A program made the position numbers and the translations under genes. Under the pieces are notes generated by a model. That model did not search any database and was not told where the DNA came from. It saw nothing but the letters and a program-made list of their open reading frames with translations. Positions 1 through 8,034 of a stretch of DNA of 61,250 nucleotides are shown one piece after another. Source of the DNA: Thalassobaculaceae bacterium (GTDB lineage Bacteria; Pseudomonadota; Alphaproteobacteria; Thalassobaculales; Thalassobaculaceae); the NCBI GenBank assembly GCA_029212785.1, contig JARGOG010000012.1:26015-87264 (forward strand), read 5' to 3'. Numbering within the stretch: position 1 is the first letter of the stretch; every line of letters starts with the position of its first letter.

Positions 1-100
1 CCCGGCTCTTGCGCGGCAGCGACGGCTCGATGATCGACCATTCCTTATCGCTCGACTCGTGACGGCGCCTGCCAGCCTCCCTTTCAGGAGGTTGAATCAA
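1..100 (-). mobile_element. IS5-family transposase, N-terminal fragment cut by window edge
   Basis: Read on the minus strand, this frame encodes RRRHESSDKEWSIIEPSLPR followed by KSR. It is the characteristic start of IS5-type transposases (DUF4096 region, consensus like LTDxxWxxIxPLLP). The frame is open from about 115 to the window edge. No ATG is available; TTG at 100 is the only obvious start and it lacks a clear ribosome-binding site. The rest of the element lies outside the window, so I cannot say whether it is intact. The stop of the neighbouring NTF2-like gene is 42 bp away, so the IS end must fall within about 100-141. I could not identify the terminal repeat with confidence. Confidence 0.65.
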
Positions 101-141
101 TTCAACGACACTCGTTTACAGGGACGGATCCTGGAGCCGGG

Positions 142-1137
142 TCAGATCTCGCTGGAGCCGGGGTAGTTGCCGGGGATGTGCGAGGAGTGGTGCATGCTGA
201 TGCGCCCTTGCCCGCCGGTGTTGCGGATGGCGAAGGTATAGCGGGCGGGGGTCACCACCGGCACGCCGGTCTGGGGATCCAGCCAGGTGAAGGTGTACAG
301 CCCGCTCACCAGGGTCGCCCGCTCCGCGGTCAGGCGCTGCAGTTCCTGCTGGAAGCTGACGCTCAGCCCTTCATAGGAGGCGAGCCGGGCGAAATAGGTG
401 CGGATCTGCGCCGGGCCGATCAGTGGGGTGTCCTCGGCGGTGGCCAGCAGCAGGGCGTCGGGCGTGTAGAGCGCGATGATCTGCTCGACATTGCGCGACC
501 GGAGCGCGGTCTCCCAGGCCCGCAGGGTGGCGATCGGGTTGCCGACCGTCGCCTGCATCGCGCCGGCGACGGGGGCCGGCATCGCAGCACCGTCGGCGGC
601 GTCGAATGCCGCGGGGCGCTGTGCACCGGGTCGCGGGGCCGGGTTGGGGATCCGGTCGAACCACTTGGAACTGCGCCAGAGCCAGCCCGATGCCGCCGGG
701 CTCCAACCCGCCCGGGTCACCAGTTGGCGGACCCGCTGCTCCGCTTCGCCCGGCGAGACGATATTGCCGGTCCGTGCGGTGAAGAAATCCGTCGCCGCGC
801 GGAAATCGGTGCGGGCGATCCGGTCGCCCTTGCGCAGCCGGGTGGCGAGGAAGGCGGTGACCTCGTCGGCAACATCGCTTTCCAGGATGAGGTCGGACTG
901 GCGCGCCCCGACCAGCAGGGCGGACCGCGCGTCGTCCAGCGCCAGGCCGAAGCGCGACGTCGCCGTCTGCAGCAACGCCCGCTCCTCGTCCAGCGCGATG
1001 AAGCGCCGGCCGCCGCGGAAGCTGCCCATGTAGTCGAGAAACTGCTGCATCACTCCGGCTCCCGTGCCTCGCCGTGGCGCATTAGGGCGCGGACGGGCGC
1101 GAAAATCCAGCCACGCATCGCCAGCGTCATCGGCCAA
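142..1137 (-). CDS. NTF2/SnoaL-like domain protein, last gene of Mla-like ABC operon
   Basis: Protein of 331 aa. About 180 N-terminal residues belong to no family I recognise. They are charged and helical, with a region rich in Ala and Pro near 165-200. Residues about 200-325 form an NTF2-like cone of the SgcJ or CaMKII-association type: the TLRAWETALRSRNVEQIIAL helix, then LYTPDALLL, IGPAQIRTYF and a C-terminal HHSSHIPG. Such domains bind small molecules or act as association modules. The start is fixed by AAGGAG just upstream of 1137. It begins 6 bp after the fused ABC transporter gene and is the last gene of the minus-strand operon. No signal peptide is seen, so it probably works in the cytoplasm beside the ATPase. 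This role is inferred only from position. Confidence 0.75.
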   Translation of the reverse strand: MADDAGDAWLDFRARPRPNAPRRGTGAGVMQQFLDYMGSFRGGRRFIALDEERALLQTATSRFGLALDDARSALLVGARQSDLILESDVADEVTAFLATRLRKGDRIARTDFRAATDFFTARTGNIVSPGEAEQRVRQLVTRAGWSPAASGWLWRSSKWFDRIPNPAPRPGAQRPAAFDAADGAAMPAPVAGAMQATVGNPIATLRAWETALRSRNVEQIIALYTPDALLLATAEDTPLIGPAQIRTYFARLASYEGLSVSFQQELQRLTAERATLVSGLYTFTWLDPQTGVPVVTPARYTFAIRNTGGQGRISMHHSSHIPGNYPGSSEI

Positions 1138-1143
1138 GCTCCT

Positions 1144-2727
1144 TCAGAACGTCGCTTCCAGGCGGGCCGACACGCGCTTGAACTCGATCAGGGTCAGGAT
1201 CGACTGCCAACTGAGCACGAAGGAAAGACCCCAGATGAGCGATTGGGCGATCGCCTTGTTGATGTCCAGCACGTCGTGCTTCGGCCGATATCCGAAGTAC
1301 AGCGCGATCGCCGAGGCGCCGACGATCGATGGGATGGTCTTGGCCAGGATCCAATCCCAGCCGACCAGGAACGATACGCCCGGCGGCCACAGGCGCTGGA
1401 AGAACTGGTCGCGCCACATATAGGTCGAGCCGTCGGGAAAGATCTGCGCCCAGGTCATCATCGCCACCCAGGCCGTCAGGCAGACCGCGGCGGCCGCCAG
1501 GAACACCGCCGCCACACCCGATGCGGTCATGATCATGGTGTTGATGTAGAGCCGATGCGGCACGTTCAGGTTCCGCATCGACTTGATCTGATCGGCATAG
1601 ACCTTGTGGCCGATATTCGCGGTGATCAGAGACGAGTTGCGCACGCTGATCAGCACGGCCGCCATCAGCGGCGCCAGTACCCGAAGCTCGCTGAAGGCGA
1701 GACCGGCCAGCGCATCGGAATGGATCACCGGCAGCAGATAGTCTCGGAACGGCAGGTACATGAAGATGAACCAGGTCGTCACGAAGCCGACGATGGTGCA
1801 GCCGAGACCGACGAACAGCAGGGCCGAGGGCGAGAAGCACAGCTCCCAGACGTAGCGGAAGAAGTAGCGCATCCCCCAGTTCCACCGCCATCGCGCGGTG
1901 GCGTCGGGCAGCGGACCCCCTTCGGCCAGCGCCACCGGTCCGTCCGGGACGGGACGCGACGGCGCCTGATAGGCGGTCGGCACGTCGCCGGCCTCGACGG
2001 CATTGAGGGCGGCCTCGATGGCGTTGCTGTCGACCGGCAGTTCGACCAGATCGTGGGCATTGGAATCCAGGACCACCACCCGATCGGCGACATCGATCAG
2101 ATGGCGGAAATGGTGGGCGATGATGACCACCGGAATGCCGATCTCGTCGACCAGGTCGCGCAGCAGTTGAGCCAGCTGACGCGACGACGACACGTCGAGG
2201 CCGGAATTCGGCTCGTCCAGGAACAGGACCGGGTGATTGCCGAGAAGGGTGCGGGCGATGGCGACGCGCTGACGCTGTCCGCCGCTGGCCGAACCGACCG
2301 GCTGGCGGCGGTCGACATCCTCGATCAGGCGGTCGATGGCGGCCTTGAGGTTGGCGCCGATCGCATCGCTATGGTCGCGCGCGATGGCCAGATTGTCGGC
2401 GATCGTCAAATCGTCGAACAGGGCGAAGTTCTGGAACACCACCCCGCCGATCGCCACCCGGTCGCTTGCCAGATCGTAAACCCGGTCGCCGTAGCTGATC
2501 CGCCCCGACGCCTGCCAACCCTCCTCGCGCGGGTCGATGGCGCCCGACAGCATGTTGATCAGCGTCGACTTGCCGGTTCCGCTCGGGCCCGCCAGGAGAA
2601 CGATCTCACCGGCATTGAGGGTCAGGTCGACATCTTGGAGCAGCACCCGGCCGGCCGGGGGCGCGATCGAGAGACCGGCGCCCGACAGGATCGGGGCGCG
2701 GTGCAGTGCGTCGGCGGCGTCGGTCAC
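1144..2727 (-). CDS. Fused ABC ATPase-MlaE-like permease
   Basis: Protein of 527 aa in two halves. Residues 1-250 are an ABC ATPase: Walker A GPSGTGKST at 47-55, signature ASGGQRQR near 147-154, Walker B VLFLDEP at 167-173, and a switch histidine in IIAHH. Residues about 285-527 hold several membrane spans. Their core, ELRVLAP, SVRNSSLITANIG and YADQIKSM, follows the MlaE permease pattern ELGPV, AGRAGSALTAEIG and ATEQL. The protein therefore looks like MlaF joined to MlaE, a transporter of phospholipids or other hydrophobic compounds between membranes. These two are normally separate polypeptides. The start overlaps the upstream membrane-protein stop by ATGA, and the NTF2-like gene follows after 6 bp. 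No standard mlaD, mlaC or mlaB homologue is adjacent. The substrate is unknown. Confidence 0.85.
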   Translation of the reverse strand: MTDAADALHRAPILSGAGLSIAPPAGRVLLQDVDLTLNAGEIVLLAGPSGTGKSTLINMLSGAIDPREEGWQASGRISYGDRVYDLASDRVAIGGVVFQNFALFDDLTIADNLAIARDHSDAIGANLKAAIDRLIEDVDRRQPVGSASGGQRQRVAIARTLLGNHPVLFLDEPNSGLDVSSSRQLAQLLRDLVDEIGIPVVIIAHHFRHLIDVADRVVVLDSNAHDLVELPVDSNAIEAALNAVEAGDVPTAYQAPSRPVPDGPVALAEGGPLPDATARWRWNWGMRYFFRYVWELCFSPSALLFVGLGCTIVGFVTTWFIFMYLPFRDYLLPVIHSDALAGLAFSELRVLAPLMAAVLISVRNSSLITANIGHKVYADQIKSMRNLNVPHRLYINTMIMTASGVAAVFLAAAAVCLTAWVAMMTWAQIFPDGSTYMWRDQFFQRLWPPGVSFLVGWDWILAKTIPSIVGASAIALYFGYRPKHDVLDINKAIAQSLIWGLSFVLSWQSILTLIEFKRVSARLEATF

Positions 2728-3836
2728 GAACCGGCTTTCGTCAGGGGGATGAAACGGTCCAGCATGCCGGACGGTGGGGCCTCGCCTTCCTGCAGCACGA
2801 CGGCGACCACCCGGGGCCGTCGCAGCAGGATATAGCGGATGATGCGCACGGCGAGCGCATCGGGCTGCATATCCGGGCCACGGCCGACCACGGTGGAGAA
2901 GATCGTCGTGGTCGCCGCCGCCGCCTCGCGCTCCAATACCTGAAGCTCGGCGTGGAAGGCGGGATCGCGGGAGATGTCGTCGAGCAGGGCTTCGGTGCGC
3001 GGATCGTCGGAAACCGCATCGATGAAGGCGTCGGCCAGCAGCACGCCGACCCGCCAGAACCGGCGGTCTCGCCCGAGGTCGAGGGCATGCAACACCAGGG
3101 AATCGAAGAAGGCGTCGTTACGCAGCAGGTCGGCGGCGGCATCGCCGAGCGGCGAGTAGTCGACCTTACCTTCGGACAGCAGATCCAACATGCCCTGCCA
3201 GGACGGGATCATCATCTCCAGCGCCGCCGCTCGCAACCGGGGGATGGCCGCCAGAAGCAGGGTGTTGCTGAGTTCGGGCGCGTATTCGCGGCGGTAGATC
3301 TCGATCGCCCGGTCGGTTGCCAGGTCGAGGCCGGGATCGGCACGAACCGTGCGATAGGCATCGACGATGATCTCCTGGAGCCGGTTCCTGTAGGCCTCGT
3401 CGAAGGCCGGATCGCGCACGATGGTCACGAACCGGTCGCGCATCGAACGGGCGACCCGTTCCATGTCCTTGGCGATCTTCAGCCGGGACGTGTCCGGCAC
3501 CAGCGCCAGGAGCGAACGGGCATTGGTTTCGAGCAGCAGCACGCGGGCCTGCGCGACCGGTGCCATCTGGACGTCCGGGAATACCGCAAGCCGCAGGCGC
3601 TCAGGGCTCAGCATGGCCACCCGGCCGATGGCGACCGACGAGCCGTCGTCGCGCAACCGATACGCGGGGAAGCCGACATGGTTGTCGATCTCGCGGGCCC
3701 AGCCCGGCCGCTCGAACTCGGCGGTGTTCTCGGTGACGCCGATCGGCGCGCCGTGGAACGCATAGACCCCGCTCACAGCGAAACCCGCAACGATCAGAAG
3801 CGAGAACAGATAGGTCGCGGCATCGCGAAGGGACAT
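2724..3836 (-). CDS. Membrane-anchored protein, likely partner of the fused ABC transporter
   Basis: Protein of 370 aa from the ATG at 3836. A longer reading from 3935 would overlap the upstream gene and adds a basic, non-conserved tail. One N-terminal transmembrane helix (YLFSLLIVAGFAVSGVYAF) is followed by a long extracytoplasmic part. Residues roughly 60-110 (SSVAIGRVAML, RLRLAVFPDV, ALVPDTS) faintly recall the beta-rich start of an MCE domain. The remainder is helical with many charged residues. It is translationally coupled to the ABC fusion by an ATGA overlap, and it has the position and topology of an MlaD-type partner. I do not recognise the family; the MCE suggestion is an inference from context and weak similarity. 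Confidence 0.75.
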   Translation of the reverse strand: MSLRDAATYLFSLLIVAGFAVSGVYAFHGAPIGVTENTAEFERPGWAREIDNHVGFPAYRLRDDGSSVAIGRVAMLSPERLRLAVFPDVQMAPVAQARVLLLETNARSLLALVPDTSRLKIAKDMERVARSMRDRFVTIVRDPAFDEAYRNRLQEIIVDAYRTVRADPGLDLATDRAIEIYRREYAPELSNTLLLAAIPRLRAAALEMMIPSWQGMLDLLSEGKVDYSPLGDAAADLLRNDAFFDSLVLHALDLGRDRRFWRVGVLLADAFIDAVSDDPRTEALLDDISRDPAFHAELQVLEREAAAATTTIFSTVVGRGPDMQPDALAVRIIRYILLRRPRVVAVVLQEGEAPPSGMLDRFIPLTKAGS

Positions 3837-3853
3837 GGGGGGCGGTCGCTGCT

Positions 3854-4414
3854 CTATGGAAATGAACGGAAAGGCCGTCTGCCGGCGGATACGGTCTCGG
3901 GGTCGGCGGGCCGGCGTCGCGCCGAGATCATGCACTCGAGCTCATGGTACAGCGCGTAGAACGGCCGGTTGTCAATGAAGCTCAGCATGTGGACGTTCTC
4001 GAGGATCGCATCGTGCAGGATCGATCCGGTGAGCTGGGAGCAACCGGCGAAGCGGATCACGAACAGCGGCGGCAGCGCCATCGAGGCGGTCAGGCCGAGA
4101 TCGGTGATCTCGGAGAGTTCGATCCGGCTCTTGCGGATCGGATGGGAGCGGAACACCACTTCGTGGACATCGCAGATGAACTGGCTGCGGTCGATCGACA
4201 GATGAGTCTCGAACAGGGTGAGCGTGCTGAAAGTTCCCGAGCAGCGCGCGATGGCCTTGTCGACGTCGGCGCTAGGCTCCATGGGGCGGGCTTCCGGGCT
4301 GGCGGCTGCGAAGAGGCGCCCAACGACCGTATCGTCGATGGGCTGCGGTGCACTGTCATCACCGCCTTCTGTTGCCTGATTACTGTCTGAACGGTAGGAT
4401 CGCCGTCGACCCAT
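3854..4414 (-). CDS. Hypothetical protein, first gene of Mla-like operon
   Basis: Protein of 186 aa from ATG 4414. An alternative ATG at 4282 (142 aa) has a better GGAAG ribosome-binding site, so the true start is uncertain. The conserved-looking part runs from AIARCSGTFSTLTLFETHLS to FYALYHELECM. It is a mixed alpha/beta domain with several Cys residues and no signal peptide or membrane span. The stop lies 17 bp before the membrane-anchored gene, so it probably opens the four-gene minus operon. Its start faces the plus-strand gene at 4437 with only 22 bp between them. I do not recognise the family. Confidence 0.55.
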   Translation of the reverse strand: MGRRRSYRSDSNQATEGGDDSAPQPIDDTVVGRLFAAASPEARPMEPSADVDKAIARCSGTFSTLTLFETHLSIDRSQFICDVHEVVFRSHPIRKSRIELSEITDLGLTASMALPPLFVIRFAGCSQLTGSILHDAILENVHMLSFIDNRPFYALYHELECMISARRRPADPETVSAGRRPFRSFP

Positions 4415-4436
4415 TTCAAGACTCGCGAGCGACCGT

Positions 4437-4673
4437 ATGGAATTTCTGCTCATGGCAACGACAACGTTCGCGGGAACTCTGCTGGCGCTCGGCTTTATCG
4501 AGGTGTCGGCGGAGAATCTGGCCATCTGGAACAGCGAGCATGTGTCCGGATATTTCTGGAGCATCGAGCCGGATCCGAACGGCAGCGAGGCGGAGCGTCT
4601 GGCATTCCAGCTGGCCGGCACGCCGCTGGCGCGCACGGATATGGAACTCTGCCGTATCGTCGAACAGAACTGA
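4437..4673 (+). CDS. Small membrane or exported protein of unknown function
   Basis: Protein of 78 aa. The N-terminal segment LLMATTTFAGTLLALGFIEV is hydrophobic and could be a signal-anchor. The rest is acidic and hydrophilic with one Cys near the end. ATG 4437 or the in-frame ATG at 4452 could start it; neither has a strong ribosome-binding site. It is followed 24 bp later by another small gene on the same strand and belongs to a run of four short plus-strand genes. No family is recognised. The opposite-strand reading through this DNA is low-complexity and looks like a shadow. Confidence 0.5.
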   Translation: MEFLLMATTTFAGTLLALGFIEVSAENLAIWNSEHVSGYFWSIEPDPNGSEAERLAFQLAGTPLARTDMELCRIVEQN

Positions 4674-4697
4674 CGGCACGGCGAGAAGGACAGGATC

Positions 4698-4940
4698 ATG
4701 ACTTTCGTCGCGACGGTTTCGGGATTTCTGGCGGCCCAGTTCGTCGCCGCCCTGTATTCCGAGCAATTCGCCGAATGGTGGATGTACGGCTACGATCGCG
4801 GTTTCTACGGCGAGGTCGCGGCTCCGGAAACGGTGACACCGGGGGCGATCACGCTCGGAGACCGCGAGTTGATCGTGAATTACTGCTCGGTGGCCGAGGC
4901 CGCCCATACCGCGGCTCTGAAGGCGGAGACCGACGGTTGA
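4698..4940 (+). CDS. Small hypothetical protein, Trp/Tyr-rich
   Basis: Protein of 80 aa. An AGGACAGGATC stretch directly before ATG 4698 supports the start. The N-terminus TFVATVSGFLAAQFVAALY is hydrophobic and precedes an aromatic patch (EWWMYGYDRGFYGE). The C-terminal half, AITLGDRELIVNYCSVAEAA, is soluble-looking with a single Cys. It may be membrane-attached with the aromatic patch at the interface. It is the second gene in the four-gene run 4437-5896. No known family is recognised. Confidence 0.55.
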   Translation: MTFVATVSGFLAAQFVAALYSEQFAEWWMYGYDRGFYGEVAAPETVTPGAITLGDRELIVNYCSVAEAAHTAALKAETDG

Positions 4941-4993
4941 GCAATGAATGGGGCCCGTTCCGGTCGGGGCGGCGCGACGATGAGGAATTGGCC

Positions 4994-5419
4994 ATGGGGG
5001 GCAATGTGCAACAGGCCTTGAGAATGTTTGCGTTGGTGATCGCGGCCATCTGCCTGGCGGCAGCACCGGTCTGCGCGCAGCAGCCGGCGGCAGTCCCGGC
5101 GGCGGTTCAGGAGGGAGCGCTCGGTCCGACGATCGTGCAGTCTCTCGGCGACGCCCGAGAGGATCATGTCCAGACCGTCATGTCGGTGACCGGGGCTCTG
5201 TTAGGGGCGGCCGGTGGCGTCATTCTGGTCAATGTCATCACCGGCGGTGCCGCGTTGACGCCGATGATCGGAATTCCGGCCTCCAACATCCTCGGCGGAT
5301 CGTGGTTGGCTGCGACCGGCGCGTTGCCGCTGGCCGGCGAGATGGCGGTTCATACGGTGACCGCGGCCACAGTCGCGTTCGGCGGCGGCGTACTTGGAAT
5401 GTACTTCGTGCGGAGATGA
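4994..5419 (+). CDS. Small exported Gly/Ala-rich protein
   Basis: Protein of 141 aa from ATG 4994, supported by AGGAA 6 bp upstream. Residues about 10-32 (MFALVIAAICLAAAPVCAQQ) are a signal peptide with an AXA-like cleavage site. The mature part is rich in Gly, Ala and Val, with two long hydrophobic stretches (VMSVTGALLGAAGGVILVNV and HTVTAATVAFGGGVLGMYF). These resemble glycine-zipper membrane segments. It shares layout and a VTxxxxGxxGG motif with the next gene at 5519, so the two are probably diverged paralogues. Function unknown; a small inner- or outer-membrane glycine-zipper protein is the most I can infer. Confidence 0.65.
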   Translation: MGGNVQQALRMFALVIAAICLAAAPVCAQQPAAVPAAVQEGALGPTIVQSLGDAREDHVQTVMSVTGALLGAAGGVILVNVITGGAALTPMIGIPASNILGGSWLAATGALPLAGEMAVHTVTAATVAFGGGVLGMYFVRR

Positions 5420-5518
5420 GCTCCGTCGGCGGCCGGTGGTCGCCGAAACGACATGAATGTCTGGCAGACTGAAATAGCTGGCAGACTTGAAATTCAGCGA
5501 CCGACAGGGAGAAATGTC

Positions 5519-5896
5519 ATGACCACGTTATCCACCCTCGCCAGGACCTTGGTGATTGTTCTCGGCCTCACGATCGCAGCCGCGACCGGCGCCAAAGCCC
5601 AGAGCGCCACGCCGGTCGTTCCGGAATCCGTCCAGGCGTCGAGCTTCGATGCCTATCGCGCGGTCGCCGTCACCGCCGGCGTCATCGGTGGCGCTGTCAT
5701 CGCCACCATCGTGACCGACGGTCTGATCCTGCCGGTTTACGGTACGCTGACCGGCTCCGGCATCGGCGCGCTCGGTGAGGGCAGCACGATCGCGCTGCTC
5801 CACACCCCCGGTTATGCATTCTTCCGTGGCAGCATGCGTCTGCTCGGCGCCGTCAGCGGTGGCCTGTACGCCGACGCCTGGTACGTCGGCGAGTAA
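5519..5896 (+). CDS. Small exported glycine-zipper-like protein, paralogue of 4994
   Basis: Protein of 125 aa. ATG 5519 is preceded by GGGAGAA and starts a textbook signal peptide (LVIVLGLTIAAATGAKAQ, cleavage after AKA or AQ). The mature protein has VTAGVIGGAVIATIVTDGLI near residue 50 and GTLTGSGIGALGEG after it, giving GxxxG-type spacing. The C-terminus GSMRLLGAVSGGLYADAWYV is also glycine-rich. It shares its plan with the product of 4994-5419. The two genes are separated by about 100 bp of non-coding DNA, so they may be transcribed separately. Function unknown. Confidence 0.7.
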   Translation: MTTLSTLARTLVIVLGLTIAAATGAKAQSATPVVPESVQASSFDAYRAVAVTAGVIGGAVIATIVTDGLILPVYGTLTGSGIGALGEGSTIALLHTPGYAFFRGSMRLLGAVSGGLYADAWYVGE

Positions 5897-5943
5897 GCCT
5901 CCTATCGGTGATACCGGCTGGCGGGTAGTGAGCCGACCGGCGC

Positions 5944-6831
5944 TCAGCCGGACTGCGAGAGCCTCGCGGCAATCGTAGCGACAACGTCGTCGACGCCGTT
6001 CACCGCGGTGTCGACGATAACCACGCGCCCGGGCGCCACTCTCTCGAGAACGGCGAGCGCTTCGCGCGGATCGTAGTGACGGGATTCCTCGACCACGATC
6101 GAGGCGGCGGATGCCACCGACGTCAGATCAGCTCCCGCATCGGCGAGCAGCCGCCCGAGGCGCTGGAGTTTTGGCGCCGCGACCAGACTGTTCACGCCCT
6201 GCTCCGTTAGAACCCTTACGTAGTTGAGGCTGTCCCCCTGGCCGCCTGGCGGCGTGTTCCCGTCGCGAACCGCCGCCTCGAGGGCCGCCTGGTCGAATGG
6301 ATCTCCCCGCAGGCTGAGCCGGACGACGCGCAATTCCACTGAAGCCTGCAATACGGCGAAGATCGCATTCGGCAGGCGGGCTGCCGCTGTCGTTTCGGCC
6401 GGGCCGCGCACGCCGTCGAATACCAGCCAGTTCTCGTCCGACCATTGCGTGCCGAAGGCCGGGGCGAGGCTCAGATGGGCCAGGACGTCGCCCATCCCGC
6501 CCGGATGCCGATCGCGAAAGGCCGCGGTCAGCCGGAACCGCTCGATCCGGTCGGTGATTCTGCGGGCGGGATCGCCGGTAATCGCCGGCAGGATGATCCG
6601 ATCGGTGAGGACTCGGCGGTCCGGCAGCACGGCATGGACAGCGCCTCGGGCGGCGAGACCGGAGACGGTCGCCGATTTTCCGGCGCCGGTCAGGCCGACG
6701 AACACCAGGATCCGGGCAGGCGCCACCGGCATGCGTCCTGCGGGAACAACACCCGGAGGCAGTGCGAAGTCGGCGGCGACATCGTCGTCCGCCAGCCACG
6801 CGACCGGGTTCGGGGCTGCGCCAGGGGGCAT
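5944..6831 (-). CDS. Orphan P-loop NTPase
   Basis: Protein of 295 aa. A Walker A motif, GLTGAGKS, occurs at about 46-53, right after the hydrophobic strand RILVFV. A possible Walker B-like strand is WLVFDGV near 138. The C-terminal third has GRVVIVDTAVNGVDDVVATI. The first 35 residues are Pro/Ala-rich. This layout fits a small nucleotide kinase or G-protein-like ATPase, but no specific family is recognised and no adenylate- or GTP-specificity motif is obvious. The start has GGAG at a suitable distance. It is convergent with the small exported gene ending at 5896 and divergent from the dioxygenase at 7047. Confidence 0.7.
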   Translation of the reverse strand: MPPGAAPNPVAWLADDDVAADFALPPGVVPAGRMPVAPARILVFVGLTGAGKSATVSGLAARGAVHAVLPDRRVLTDRIILPAITGDPARRITDRIERFRLTAAFRDRHPGGMGDVLAHLSLAPAFGTQWSDENWLVFDGVRGPAETTAAARLPNAIFAVLQASVELRVVRLSLRGDPFDQAALEAAVRDGNTPPGGQGDSLNYVRVLTEQGVNSLVAAPKLQRLGRLLADAGADLTSVASAASIVVEESRHYDPREALAVLERVAPGRVVIVDTAVNGVDDVVATIAARLSQSG

Positions 6832-7046
6832 GTCCGCTCCATCGGAAGAAATGCGTTCGCATACGGACCGGGCATCCGGTGGGCGCCGTCACTTGACCCC
6901 GCGACCGCCCGACCGGGTTTATGATAGAACACGACGAATGATCGGCGCATAGAATCACTGTTTGCCGGTCGGTGCAATCGGGCGCGGCGGGGCGATGGGA
7001 CGCGCGGATGGGCAAAGCCGGAACGGTACCGGCGGAGAGGTGTGTG

Positions 7047-8003
7047 ATGCAGGTCGAAGCGATGCGGGCCGATGGGGCCGAGGATACCCTGGTCGAGGCG
7101 ACGCCGCTGACCCCATTCCTGGGCGCGGAGATTACCGGACTCGACCTCTCGCGGGACGTTACCCCGGTCGAGGCGGAGCGGGTGCGCGAACTGTTCTACC
7201 GCCACCAGGTGATCGCGGTCCGCGATCAGGAGATCTCGCCGGAGGGCTTCATCCGCTTCGCCGAGATCTTCGGCGCGATCGAGCCCTTCTTCATCAGTTC
7301 CTACAATCACCCGGAGCACCCGCAGATCTACGTGCTCTCGAACGTGCGCAAGGATGGCAAGCCGATCGGCCGTGATGGGGCGGGCACCCATTGGCACAGC
7401 GACAGCACCTTCGTCGAGAAGCCGAGCAGCGTGACCCTGCTGCACGGCGTCGAAGTGCCGGCGCGTGGCGGTGACACGCTGTTCGCCAATATGTACGACG
7501 CCTATGACCGGCTCGACCCGGAGACGAGATCGCTGATCGACGGACGCCGGGCGATCCACCGCTATCAGCGCAAGGAATTCGTGTTCTCCGGCGACCGCGA
7601 GTTGACCGAAGAGCAGAAGGCGGAGATTGAGGCGCTGAAGCGCAAGCGTCAGGCCGAGGAGGCGGCGACCGCGCCGTCGCCGACGGCGCAGAAGAGCAAC
7701 TCCGTGCCGGAGCAGCGCCATCCGGTCGCCCGCACGCATCCTGTCACCGGCCGCAAGGCACTGTATCTGAACGACGAAATGATGGTCGGTATCGAAGGGC
7801 TTGATGACGACGTCGCCATGCCGCTGCTGCGCCGGATCTGCGAGGAGGCGACGATGCCGGACCGGGTTCTGCGGTTCAAATGGCGCAAGGGCGATCTCGT
7901 GGCCTGGGACAATGCCTCGATCATCCACTCTGCGACCTTCACGCCACCGGAAGAGGCGCGGGTTATGCATCGCCTGACCGTGGAAGGAACCGTTCCCGTT
8001 TGA
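7047..8003 (+). CDS. TauD/TfdA-family Fe(II)/2-oxoglutarate dioxygenase
   Basis: Protein of 318 aa starting at ATG 7047, supported by GGAGAGG 6 bp upstream; a longer reading from 6972 adds no conserved sequence. The N-terminus LTPFLGAEITGLDLSRDVTP is typical of TauD-like enzymes. The iron-binding HxD is in THWHSDSTF and the distal His is in DNASIIHSATF. The 2-oxoglutarate-binding Arg would lie in EARVMHRLTVEG. The family hydroxylates substrates such as taurine, alkyl sulfates or phenoxyacetates, with succinate and CO2 as by-products. A charged insertion (about 190-235, KAEIEALKRKRQAEEAAT) extends the family core. The gene is monocistronic or leads into the binding-protein unit 31 bp downstream. 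The substrate is unknown. Confidence 0.88.
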   Translation: MQVEAMRADGAEDTLVEATPLTPFLGAEITGLDLSRDVTPVEAERVRELFYRHQVIAVRDQEISPEGFIRFAEIFGAIEPFFISSYNHPEHPQIYVLSNVRKDGKPIGRDGAGTHWHSDSTFVEKPSSVTLLHGVEVPARGGDTLFANMYDAYDRLDPETRSLIDGRRAIHRYQRKEFVFSGDRELTEEQKAEIEALKRKRQAEEAATAPSPTAQKSNSVPEQRHPVARTHPVTGRKALYLNDEMMVGIEGLDDDVAMPLLRRICEEATMPDRVLRFKWRKGDLVAWDNASIIHSATFTPPEEARVMHRLTVEGTVPV

Positions 8004-8034
8004 AACGCCCGGCGGGGGTGGTACTAAAGCTTCC

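Noticed and set aside
178-2835. Long plus-strand open frame of 885 codons
   Set aside because: It is antisense to the NTF2-like and ABC genes, is Arg/Gly/His/Gln-rich without domains and has no ribosome-binding site. High GC gives such shadows.
7047-8003. TauD-like gene as part of a taurine or sulfonate operon
   Set aside because: No ssu or tau transport genes are adjacent; the COG2984-type binding protein downstream is not a TauA homologue.
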